From assembly GCA_029204225.1 (NCBI GenBank), contig CM055106.1, forward strand, positions 18,924,149-18,982,148: a DNA stretch of 58,000 nt. The letters run 5' to 3'. The notes below the pieces were generated by a model. It was not told the DNA's origin and made no database searches. It saw only the letters and a program-made list of their open reading frames with translations. The position numbers were made by a program, and so were the translations under genes. Below, in pieces: positions 31,753 through 42,899 of this stretch (its first letter is position 1; every line of letters begins with the position of its first letter). This stretch comes from Diphasiastrum complanatum (Eukaryota; Streptophyta; Lycopodiopsida; Lycopodiales; Lycopodiaceae).

Positions 31753-34700
31753 TGTTGATTAGATCCAAAAATTGATTGCATTCATTGTCATAAACGAGGT
31801 CATGCAGCAGTAGACTGTTATCAAAATCCCAGAAACAAGGAGTAGAATCGAAGTGCACCTTCAGATTCAAATTATGTCGAAGACAAAGCAGAATGCTCCA
31901 AAGCAGCATAAGACATGACGACAAGAAACTCATCAGCATATGTTTGTGCGGATCTATGTTGTTCATCAAATTCAAAAAATCGAGAAATAGTACTTGATTC
32001 GGAAGCCGCCTCACATTTTGTTTCCACGAAACAAATTTTGTCTGAGTACAAGAAGACGAACTATTTGAGATTCATTATACTTGCAGATGGTTCTAAGCAT
32101 GTAGTTGATGGAACCGACGAATCAGGATGACAAGAAACTGGAGGAATTTCTCTATGTTCCTACTCTTGATAAAGATCTTCTATCTGTGGCAAAGATAGTC
32201 GATACATGAATGTCAGTAACCTTCACAAGGGACTCTTGTAAATTGTTCGATGAAGATTCCGATAACCTAAATGCTAAAGGCAACAAAGAAGGAAATTTGT
32301 ATCACTTGAACATTCGAACTCGAATCGAACAAGCTAATCAAACTCAAGAATCGACAGATATTCTGTGGCACAAGAGGTTATGTCACATGAACATGGAAGC
32401 CTTGTACCAAGCCAACAAGAGTCAGAGAATCGAAGGAGTTGAAATCAAGAGTCGAGATATTCGAACTACCTGCAAATCTTGTCTTAAAGGCAAAATGACT
32501 CGAACACCTTTCAGTAAAGATGTTTATAAAGCAACCAAGGTACTGGAAATTGTGCATTCAGATATTTGTGGACCATTCGGAGTATTGTCTTTAGGTGATG
32601 CAAAATACTTCATAACGTATATTGATGACTTCAACAAGTTTGCCGTAGCATACTTTATTCATACAAAATCAGAAGCTTTCGAGAAATTTGTTGAGTATAT
32701 GAATTGGGCTGAGAAGCAGACATGCAACAAGTTGAAGCAAATTCGCACAGATCGTGGAGGTGAGTACATTTCCAACGAATTTGAAACTTACTGTACTAAT
32801 CGTGGTATTATGCATACGAAGACTGCATCATACACACCTCAAAACAATGGAATTGCCGAACGCAACAATCGTACACTAATGGAAGCTGCTAGGTGTATGA
32901 TGGCTCATGCGAAGGCACCAAAACAGTTGTGGGCGGAGCAGTGGCTACGTCGAATTATCTTGAGAATCGAATTCTGAAATCTGGAATAGCAGATAAAACT
33001 CCTCACGAAATATGATGGAAGTCGAAGCCCAATCTTGCTCATGTTCGGACATTCGAATGTGCAATTTATATGCACATACCAGATAAATTGAGAAAGAAAC
33101 TCAATGAAAAGACTGAACAAGGTTTTCTGGTAGGATTCGAGTTACATTCGTCATATTATCGAGTTTACATACCCGAAATTGGCAGAATAAAAGTTGTTCG
33201 AGATGTCAAATTCGATGAGTCAAAGTACATAGCAGACAATGACTTAGTCGACTATGAAATTCTGAAGACTTATTATGAACTACCAACGACAGAAGTAAAA
33301 CAAGCAGATGTTAAACAAGAATTACCAGATTCAAAGGGAGTTCAAGATCGAGTACCTAAAAGACTCGAATCACCGATTCAAATTCAAGCAAACCAGGTTG
33401 AACCCAAAATGCAAAATTGAATTTGAAACCTGTACAAACTGTGAGAAGATCTAATAGACAAAGAAAACCATCAGTAAGGTTTGGTCAGGATGTTTCAACA
33501 AATATAGCCGTCGAATTTTGTGGCTTCATAGACGAACCTCAAACATTCGAGAAAACTATTGATGGACCAAATAAAGATCATTGGATTCAAGCAATGGAGG
33601 GCGAAATGTCATCCATGTATAAGAACAATGTATGGACACTTGCACCAATACCTGATGGAAGAAGACCAGTCAAATGCAAGTGGATCTACAAGATTAAAAT
33701 AGGTCTTGATGGAGATAACATTTGATACAAAGCAAGGTTGGTTGCGAAAGGTTTTTCACAGAAATACAGGATCGACTACACTGATACTTTCTCACCTGTA
33801 GTCAAACACATATCACTTCGCTTGTTATTCGCTTATGCAGTAGCTCATGATCTCAAAATCCATATTGTGAATGAGAAAACTGCTTTCTTGCACGCAGAAT
33901 TAGAATAAGATTTATTCATGGATCAACCACTTGGTTTTATAAGCCAAGAATATCCAAAATTCGGATGTCACATGAATCAAAGCATCTATGGTCTGAAACA
34001 AACAGCCAGACAATGGTATAGAAAGAAGGACGAAGCACTACGTACTTTAGGTTTCGTACCTTCATTCGCTGAATCAAATGTCTATATCAAACATGTCAAA
34101 GATGAAATTATCATTCTAGCTGTTTATGTTGACGACACTCTTATCTTCTCAAGAAAAGACAAGTTAATTTCAAATGTCAAAAGAGACATTTCTGGAATAT
34201 TTGAGATCGCTGACCTAGGAGAAGCAAAAATCTATCTAGGCTTACAGATCGAAAGAGACTTTGAAGGTGGCAAGTTGTATCTTCACCAACAAAAGTACAC
34301 TCGAAAAATCATTGAAGACTTCAATATGCTCGAATGCAAAGGTTTGCATACTCCCATGATACCTGGAACGATACTGAGCAAGGCAAATTGTTCGCAGACT
34401 CTCGAGGAAGAGAAGCGAATGGCCAATACACCCTATCAAAGGCTGATTGGATCATTGTTGTATCTTGCAGACAACACCAGACCTGATATAGCATTTGCAG
34501 TATACAGGCTGAGCCAATTTAATCAGAACCCAGGATCGTTGCATTGGAAGTTAGCAAAAAAAGTAGTACAATATTTCCAAGAAACGAAAGACTATGGACT
34601 GTGTTATTCAAAGGAAGTTGGATTTTGGATCGAATCTTACAATGACGCAAGCTGGGCATCCATGAAGGATGATAGCAAAAGTATTTCAGGAGGTTGTATT

Positions 34701-34796
34701 GCCGATCTACTCACCAAGCCTTTGAGCAAGGGTGCCTTCATCAAGCATAGATCTAATCTTAGAGTAATCTCAAGATCAATGCTTAATCTTCAATAG
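31753..34796 (+). pseudogene. Copia C3 protease-integrase-reverse transcriptase, broken
   Basis: After C2 the second zinc knuckle appears (CIHCHKRGHAAVDC, about 31777-31818). The protease site reads LDSEAASHFV, with the active-site Gly changed to Glu. Frame 32210-32977 holds a well kept pre-integrase (LWHKRLCHMN) and integrase core with HSDICGP, RTDRGGEYIS and AERNNRTLMEAA. Frames 33070-33420 and 33417-33725 carry the integrase end and the start of reverse transcriptase; stops at 33723 and about 33906 follow; 33918-34796 holds MDQPLGF, GLKQTARQWY, the catalytic VYVDDTLIF and the start of RNase H. At SISGG (about 34695) the frame passes into an unrelated tail, CIADLLTKPLSKGAF. Confidence 0.85.
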
Positions 34797-34800
34797 ATAA

Positions 34801-34814
34801 CTTTTCAGGAGGAG
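34801..34814 (+). promoter_or_regulatory. Polypurine tract before 3' LTR
   Basis: The CAGGAGGAG sequence directly before TGTGAGAAATG is the expected second-strand primer site of a copia element. Confidence 0.6.
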
Positions 34815-35443
34815 TGTGAGAAATGCAAAAAGATTATCTATGTTAGTCATAGGGGTCTTATACTTTTTTGTATCAAGCATCTTGGTGTAGGATGTTGAAA
34901 GGGTCAAATTTGGCATAGATGGCAAATTGTCCAATTCCACATGTAATGCCACTATTGAGCCAAAGTAGTGTAGGAGGCAAAACTCGAGCTAAATGGATAG
35001 TAGACAAGTGTAATGCTTTTGTTTGATGAAGTTCAATAGGATTTAGAGGTGGAACCATGAATGGTCCAATAGGATCAGAGGTGGATCCATGAATGGTCCA
35101 ATAGAATCAAGAGATGAATGGATCAATGGCCCAATAAGATTAAGAGGTGGCAAAAGTGTGGTCCAATCATGTTTGAGCATTGTGTTAGCTCGTGGATCTA
35201 TAGCTATTGGTAGGATTCTCTCTCTACCCGAGGAGAGGAGCTTAATTTTACTTAGTTTTATTCTGGAACACTTCCCACACGTGTGTATGTACTTTGGAAG
35301 TGAGTAAATGCATGTAGTAGTGTGTTTTTGCCATTGAGAGTAAGATAGATCTTGAATCTCAATCTAATCTTGATCATTGTGCATCCACACACCTTAGGAG
35401 GTCATTATCACATGTGGTGGACACTCCACACGTGTGAATTTTA
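34815..35443 (+). repeat. LTR of a C2-family copia, plus orientation
   Basis: It begins TGTGAGAAATG and ends near TTTTACA. It shares with the C2 LTRs (read in reverse) the CACACGTGTG palindromes (35276 and 35427), a CTCTCTCTACCCGAGGAGAG block at 35219, and CCAAT boxes at 35066, 35098, 35131 and 35163. It is joined to C3 but does not match the C3 5' LTR. Confidence 0.7.
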
Positions 35444-35834
35444 CACGAACTTGGTCCTCCCAGCGGCCTACATTTGCTAGCATGCCATGTGCTATGAAAT
35501 TTTGCAATGAAGATACGAAGAAAACTCTCAAAACTCGTAGATGATTTACTCGTTGAATATCAAAACCCCTAATTTGCCAACCTAGCCTCATTCCAAGAGT
35601 CATGCCAAGTAGGTGGCTAGTTGGTCAATCTCCACTACAAATCTAGAAATCAGATCCTATAAAGTAGGAATCACTACCAAACTGACTTGACCTACTCTTT
35701 CGACTTGATCTAACCTACACTAGGGTAGGTTTCCCATGTGGCTTCATGGCCTCACACGTGTGGGACCCACTATGTACATAATTTACAATATTTGACATAG
35801 CTAGATTTGCCAACATAGGCAATTTTTCACAGAT
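35444..35834 (-). repeat. Remnant of a second LTR family
   Basis: The segment 35560-35834 matches 41720-41985 (TCATGC, AAAGTAGGAATCACTACCAA, CTAGATTTGCCAA, AGGCAATTTTTCACA), the right part of the solo LTR at 41295-41985. The left part is lost. Contains CACACGTGTG at 35753. Confidence 0.55.
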
Positions 35835-35965
35835 TCGATCTTTGATAAAACATATCAAAAGTTATTTTTTGTTCTTTTCATACGATCTTGATGGTGTACT
35901 ATGAAATACTAGATCTGGATAGGATGTGACAAATTTATGCTCATTTTTTGTGCCATATGGTAAAT

Positions 35966-37060
35966 AGAAACAAGACATTATGCTAAATATTTCAAGGTCA
36001 ATGCTCATGCATATGTGATCTAGTTCAAAGTATTGAAATTGTATTATATTTTTTCTATAGAAGCTTGCCAGTTTCACAATTCTTCAAGCTCAAGAGGCTG
36101 AAGTTTCAAAGTCTTTGTCAGGTCATTTTAGAAGTAAACGAATATCTAAAATCCCAAAACAAGGGTCAAAATTACCCATTTGCCGGCAAGTGGGTAATTC
36201 TGCTCCATTTTTTGTATTTTTGAACCAACCTATTTGTGCTAATTCTACTTTACAATGTCCCAAAAAAGAGATTGAAATCATCCACTCATTTGTCGATAGA
36301 TGAGTGATTCCAACCCCATTTTGGAAAATTCAGAGTGAAAAAAAACAAGATACAATATCAAATATTTCGCTCTTAATGCTCCTGCATATGTGATCTAGTT
36401 CAAATATTAAATTGTATCATATTTTTCCTATAAAAGCTTGCCACTTTCGCAAATTCTTTAACCTAAAAAGGCTAAAGTTTTAGAGCCCTTGTTAGGTCAT
36501 TTTAAAAGTGAATGCATATCTAAAATCCCAAAACAAAGGGCGGAATCACCCATCTGCCGACAAATGGGTGATTCCACTCCCTTGTTTGGATTTCTATACC
36601 AATTTGTTTGTGCCAATTTTGCTTTATGATATTTCAAAAAAAGGATTGGAATCACCCACCTATCGACAAATTAAACTTGAAATATTTAGCATAGTATTTT
36701 GTTTCCATTCATTTTGAATTTTTTAAAAATGAGATTGAAATCACCCATCTGCCGACATATGGGTTATTCCACCTCCATTTTTAAAAATTCAGAGTAATAG
36801 AAATTACAAGATACTATGCTAAATATTTCAGGTTTAATGCTCATGCATATGTGATCTAGTTCAAAGTATTAGAATTGTAGCATATTTTTTTTTATAGAAG
36901 CTTGCCAGTTTCACAAATTCTTCAAGCTCAAGAGGCCGAAGTTTTAGAGCCTTTATTAAGTTCTTCTAGAAGTGAACGCATATGTTAAGTCTCAAAACAA
37001 GGGGTAGCTTGTTTGTACTAATTCTACTTTACAATATCTCAAAAAAGAGACTAGTGTCAC
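35966..37060. repeat. Direct and inverted repeat array with hairpins
   Basis: A block starting GCTCnTGCATATGTGATCTAG recurs at 36003, 36378 and 36839, followed each time by AAGCTTGCCA and AAAATCCCAAAACAA-like segments. Between them lie small palindromes of the type ATCACCCAT-loop-ATGGGTGAT at about 36544-36574, with relatives near 36166, 36272, 36653 and 36738. A foldback sits at 36671-36837. No coding sequence is recognised. Confidence 0.75.
36671..36837. repeat. Foldback: 32-bp inverted arms around a hairpin
   Basis: The 32 bases starting at 36671 pair with the 32 bases ending at 36837 with two mismatches (cores GAAATATTTAGCATAGTAT and its complement). The inner sequence carries further partial pairing (ATTTTTAAAAAT-like) and the CACCCAT...ATGGGT hairpin in the centre. 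It may be a foldback transposon or MITE. Confidence 0.75.
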
Positions 37061-37900
37061 CCACTTTCTAGACAAAGGCCAAAACTGCATCGACATGTGT
37101 AAAAAAGTCAACATTACATCGACATGCAACTAGGTTTGAGTTTTTGCTACAAAAAAGAGACTAGTATCACGCATTTGCTAGACATGTGTAAAAAGCTCAA
37201 AACTGCATCGACATGTGTAAAAAGGTCAAAATTACATCGACATGCAACTAGGTTTGAGTTTTTGCTACAAATCTCAAGAAAATACTAACGTTCTAACTCA
37301 ATGTTAGAAGATCACATTTAAGTTCATTTTCTAAAGATTTTTTTGATCAATTCATGCTAATAGTTTTGATGACATTTAGCTTTTCGATAACACATTTTTG
37401 CTTGCAATTTAGTCTGAAAGTATGATTAGTACAAAGAAGCTACTTTTGAAATCCAAAAAAAAAGGATCACGCATCTACATGCAGATGTATCATTCCATCT
37501 CTTTGTTGGATTTTAAAAGCAAATCTTTTTCGTTTTCTCTTTTTATGTCAAGTTAATCAAACATGAAGGGTCAAAATCACATCGACATGCAACTAGATCT
37601 GAATTTTTGCTACAAATCTCATGAAAGAGTAATGCTCTGACTTAATGTTTGAAGATCATATTTAAGCTCATTTTTTACAAGATTCTTTTTGATCAATTCA
37701 TGCTAATAGTTTTGTTGACATTCATTTTTCTAAAAGCATATTCTTGCTTGCAATTTAGTCTTTTGAGATTTTTGAAAGTTGTGTAGAAGGTTTAAAATTG
37801 CATCGATTTGTAGCTAGGTCTGAAGTTTTGCTACAAATCGTAAAAGTGGTTGAGGCAATTAGAATAGAAGTCGGTTCAAAACATTTCTTTTATTTAGTAT
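37061..37900. repeat. Tandem duplication, 118-bp unit, plus degenerate copies
   Basis: The segment AAAACTGCATCGACATGTGT to TTTTGCTACA occurs at 37081 and 37199. Partial relatives with CATCGACATGCAACTAG and TTTTTGCTACAAATC occur near 37575 and 37800. Confidence 0.7.
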
Positions 37901-40266
37901 GTTTGCTAGAATGTCTTTTTTTTTTTCTTCATATTTAATACTATCAAGTATTATTTGTAAGGTTTCATGCTCTTATATTTATTTTTGGAGAGAAATCTTT
38001 AATTTGTAAGCTTGCAATTGGATATAATAGACCACGACTATGCCTATTTCAAATTTCTTGGTGACATGATATCTCTCGTTAATTCTAAACAATTCTTAGA
38101 ATAAAAAATTTATTCAATCTCATTTGTAAAATTTTATTCCATGAGAATTTAGGTCTATAGACCATAATAACTTTTATTGTTGAGTATTTTGATCATGCTC
38201 ATAAATTTTATGATTGTTTATAGACATATTTTCAATACAAATATACTTCTCTAATCAACCAAAACATTATATCACCCTGAAATCATAAAATAATTTTTAC
38301 AAGCTATCATACATTTTTCTCAAGCAATTGTTGTCTATTTTATCACCTGAAATAGACATTTAAGGCCTATTTTTTCTGGTGATTGTAAAGGCCTCGTAAG
38401 TAGCAAAATAAAATATGAAATATTGCAAGATTTAAAATTATGACTAGTATAATTGTAGGTGGGTTCACGAAGTACAATTTTTGGAATACATCATAGTGGT
38501 GGCAGTGGAGGATGTCACAATCAATGATAACTGATGCTCCCAATCAGATGTGCATTGAGATGCGTGTGCAGTTGCCTCATGTTGACCAAGTCATAAAACT
38601 ATTCTCATCGACCAAACTACACTGAACTAGGTCAATTAACTTTTTACACTAACATATCTTTCTTTGTTCCATTCAAATTGGATAGATATGATTTAAATCC
38701 TATTGAGTCCCTTTTTGCACGGAATGAACTTTGTTATTTGCTATTTAATTAGCATGATGCCATGTGCATATTATAAGTGAACTTTTTAATCTTCAACGGG
38801 TAAGACTAGTAACATCGATAAGCAATTTCAAATTAATAACACCCTGCCACATGAGATAATATAGTTTCTAATAATGACCTAGTTGTTTGAGCATATTTAT
38901 TTTTGTTGCATTATTTTTTTAAGATTCACTATGATTATATAAAAATATGAAAAATTTAAAAAATGACAAATAACTGCAAGCCTGTAAAGTATAATGGGTG
39001 TGATTTTCAATGTCGTATTGAATTTCCCAGTGCTAACATAGATGTGAATCAGTTAATGTAATACATAAGACATGTTTGTAACCTTGTACATTGCACCTAA
39101 AACATTGGCATGTAAGGGACATGATATGGTGCATAGTTTTTGAAATTCAATTTGAACGAAGTGAGTACCTTTTGGATCTTTGCTTTTTTCAAAATAAGAG
39201 CTCAGAGAAAAGATGGGGCCATATGTTAAATAATATATATCTATCTCAAAAATCAAGAGAATGCTATGTTGTTAAACTAAAAGGTGCTCACCAAAACGTC
39301 CAAATATGAAATACTTGTTAGTTGTAAAATAAGGAATATATAAATCATCAAACAAGGAGTGGAATTTGTTTTATTTAAACATTATTGAAAAAAATAGATA
39401 GTTTATAATGGTAGGCCCAATAGTGTTGAATCAATCAAACACATGATTTTTTATTTTGATGTCAACAATGTGCATTATAACATGACACATCACATTTCTC
39501 AAGACTTATCTAGAGTCATTGTCATGTGATTGTTGTATGTCATACATCTCTACAACCTAAACCATCATGTACTTCAAAATCACTTCAATCCTATAAAAAC
39601 TAAACTAGAAATGATATAATTTAAATTGATCATATTGTCTTAAGTACAATATATAATACATATTTTCTTTATCGCTTAGCCCAATGAGAATTCCATTTGA
39701 CAATATATGTTTTTAATAGTTAATTTATGTCTTGTATGATTAGGTAGCACAAAGTAAATACTTTAATATTTTTTTAATCTCCTAAAATGCTAGACATGTA
39801 TGTTTTCACTCGAATATCTACGCGTTAAAGACAATATATGTAGTTCTAAATAATAACTTAAAAATGGTCTATAGTTATTCTAGCTTAAAACATGTAACTT
39901 CAAGACTTATAAGTCGCGTTATGCTTAGAGAACGTAAAGTAGCAAGTTTACTTTTCTATTTGTAAGTATAAGTTGTTAATTCATACCGGAATCTCAAAAA
40001 ATACAACCACACATAATATTGCATATTTACTATTATTTTGTTCAAAAGTTGAATAACTAAACATGAAACAATTTTCTATTTTTGATAGTTTTTAAACATT
40101 ATACTATGATTTTATGATAGGTTTGACTCAGATATAATAAAATGTTATCAATTATAGGTTTAGATTATGTATTACTAATACTCTGAAATGATACATTAAA
40201 ATTACAATATTAGATAAATATTGCGATAATTGAAACTACTCCAGTTATTAACATACAATTGATATT

Positions 40267-40271
<5 letters not shown>
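37901..40271. other. AT-rich region, no gene recognised
   Basis: Very AT-rich with only short frames without motifs. Likely intergenic. Confidence 0.5.

Positions 40272-40302
<31 letters not shown>
40272..40302. repeat. (TG)n microsatellite
   Basis: About 31 bp of uninterrupted TG dinucleotides. Confidence 0.95.
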
Positions 40303-40303
<1 letters not shown>

Positions 40304-40647
40304 AAAAATTGAGATTTGAGGACCATGCAAAGATCTACAACGACCTCCATGCATGTAAGGTTGCACAAGATGCATCCAAAATAGATCAAATTGAATTTTC
40401 AAGGGCTATCTATGAAGCTTTGAATCAAGGCAAGAGCTCATCTACCACAAAAGTTATGATCATCCAAAGAGAAGCTTTTTTTTCACATCCACATGAAAAA
40501 AAAAGTAAAGTTCACTATGAGAGACAAAACCAAGCATGTTGCTCTCATGTAGAGAGAGAAAATATGCACACACTCGAGTAGAGTGAGAATAGACCAAAAT
40601 ATGTATGTGAACCAAAATTGCATTAACTCTTAACTTGATTGCATGTA

Positions 40648-40754
<107 letters not shown>

Positions 40755-41083
40755 CCTCTATATAGTGGTTTGAGATCCATGAGTAGTAAGCAAGTAAAAT
40801 GATTGGATCTCTTACATAGCACCTCTAAATTTGATTGGTCCATTGACTTGTCATCTCCTACATTGATTGGACCATTTATGATGCATCTCTCTCTTGCGAT
40901 TGGTCAGATGACAATATTACAACATCAAAAGACTTGTCACTAGCCCTCTGTCATCATGCCAAATGTCAAAGGCCTACACTACGTCAAGCAAAGTCAAAGC
41001 TACTTTTGGCCTAATCACCAAAAGTAGCTTTTGGCCTAATCACCTACTAACATGTGTATAAGGGGTATTTTTGGTATAGGACT

Positions 41084-41294
41084 CCCAAAACTCAAGATTA
41101 ATAATTTAAGATGATTATGCCTATTCTTCACACGTGGGAACATGCTCCACACATGGGAACCCCAAAACTCAAGATTAATGATTTAAGATGATTATGCCTA
41201 TTCTTCACACGTGGGAACATGCTCCACACATGAGAACCCCAAAACTCAAGATTAATGATTTAAGATGATTATGCCTATTCTTCACACTTGGGAA
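41084..41294. repeat. 77-bp tandem repeat, about 2.8 copies
   Basis: Copies begin CCCAAAACTCAAGATTAAT at 41084, 41161 and 41238 and are nearly identical, each with TTCACACGTGGGAACATGC. The third copy is cut by the solo LTR, and its continuation GGGAACATGCTCCACACAT resumes at 41986. Confidence 0.9.
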
Positions 41295-41985
41295 TGTGAA
41301 AAGTACAGTACTAAGGACCGTAAATGGATCTTTGAATGATCCACAAGGTGATTGTATGCTTGTTAAACAATCTATCATAAACTAGTCATCAGAAAACAAG
41401 ATCTAGTTTAGCAGCTTGATAGGAAACAAGTAGAGACAATCAAAGCATTGATCAAATAGTCTAATCCAACTCCACACGTGTGGAAATAAGGCTGTAGTAC
41501 GGCCTGTAGACAGTGTTTACAAAGTGCCAAAGCTGGGTTTCATTGGAAAAATAGAGTAATCACCATACAATGAGAGGAAACTCGAGTTTCTCCTTGAGGC
41601 TCCAAAAAGTTTCTATCTTCTCACTATGGAGAATGGAAATACATAGTAAAACACACTTCCTTTGCAAAGTTAGGTGAAAATCCAGCATGTAATAAGGAAA
41701 TAGACTCCACTTTCTTGCCCTAATGTGAAAACCCTAGCCTAGATCCAAGAGTCATGCTTGGTAGGTGCATGGTAGGTACAAATCTCATCATAAATCATGG
41801 TCTAGATCCTACAAAGTAGGAATCACTACCAAATAGACACAACCACTCCTCTTGACTCGTGGTAACCTACTTTAGGTGTGTATGTACAAGTGGCACTTTG
41901 GCCATTCAAGTAACCAACAAACAATATTGACAAAATGTACAATATTCTACATGGCTAGATTTGCCAATGTAGGCAATTTTTCACA
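41295..41985 (-). mobile_element. Solo LTR with 5-bp target duplication
   Basis: 691 bp with perfect inverted tips TGTGAAAA and TTTTCACA, flanked by GGGAA at 41290-41294 and 41986-41990. No internal region is present, so it is a solo LTR left by recombination. Its right part resembles 35560-35834. Contains CACACGTGTG at 41473. Confidence 0.85.
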
Positions 41986-42072
41986 GGGAACATGCTCCAC
42001 ACATGTGGGATCTACATATGTGTATAATGATGAGAAAATATCGAGCTAAATTTTGTTAACTCTCCACACTCC

Positions 42073-42225
42073 TCAAAAATTAGCTTGATGAGATACTAGA
42101 TCAAACAAGAAACTTGAGAAACTTCTTGAGTGGATCCTTTGGCATGGATATGATGTGACAACTAGCCAAGAAACTCGAAATTGCAGCAAGATCACCATAG
42201 CCAAGATAAGATTTCTTTGATTGAA
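42073..42225 (-). mobile_element. 3' internal tail of a C2-family copia
   Basis: It matches the tail of C2 near 27489-27645 (AGTGGATCCTTTGGCATG, GCAGCAAGATCACCATA, GATAAGATnTCTTTG). The element continues no further. Confidence 0.55.
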
Positions 42226-42899
42226 AGACATACTAGATCTATCTAGCTTCCTATCTATCCTAAAATTATAACTAAACTATGCTAAAGGGACAACAACCTA
42301 GTCTAATCGGGTCGATCGCCCTATTCTATCTAACTTCATGCCTAACCTAGACTTACTTAATCTAGCCAATAATGTTGGATAGACTATTTAACTATCTAAT
42401 CTACCCAACCATCTAAGGAGATAATCTAATCTAAGGGTCATGGTCAATGATTACCCTAACCTAAGGGTCATGATCTGCTATTCTACAGGTGACTAGGCCT
42501 AAATCTATTCTAACTGATTTAAAAGCCTAGATCTAATCATGTCTACTTGGATCAATCCTAGTTATTGGGTCATGATCGTCTAACTTAAGCTTCCTACCTA
42601 GGCATGCTCTTGCTAACTAGACTGGCTAATTACCTAAAATATATCTAAAATGAAACCATCTAGTTGAAAACTAATCTTCCTAGCTATGTAGATCTAATCT
42701 AACTTAACTATCCTAGCTTAAGAGTTAACTACTCTAGATCTAATTAGGTCGATATGGATCTAACTCCTAACAATCTAGATCTAAACTATCATCAACAACT
42801 AACTAGCCATTGCCATCATCTATTTTAGTTGACAACTATCTAACTTATCTACCTAGCTAAGCTAAATCAAAATTAACTAACTACTTCTAACTAGGCTAG
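42226..42899. repeat. CTA/TAG-rich cryptically simple region
   Basis: Dense in CTA, TCTAA and CTAAC words with few long runs of other composition. It lies just downstream (minus strand) of the gypsy G2 integrase stop, so it may be the 3' untranslated part or LTR of that element. No gene is visible. Confidence 0.5.

Larger units (their letters stand above)
25310..34800 (+). mobile_element. Ty1/copia element C3, split by nested copia C2
   Basis: Plus-strand element: probable 5' LTR (about 25310-25805), primer site, gag (25888-26676), then interrupted by C2 (26677-31752), resuming in the zinc-knuckle region at 31753 and continuing through protease, integrase and reverse transcriptase to 34796. 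Its proteins closely match those of C4 (43868-50111), so C3 and C4 are one family. Its 3' end does not match C4 but rather a C2-type tail and LTR. Confidence 0.8.
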
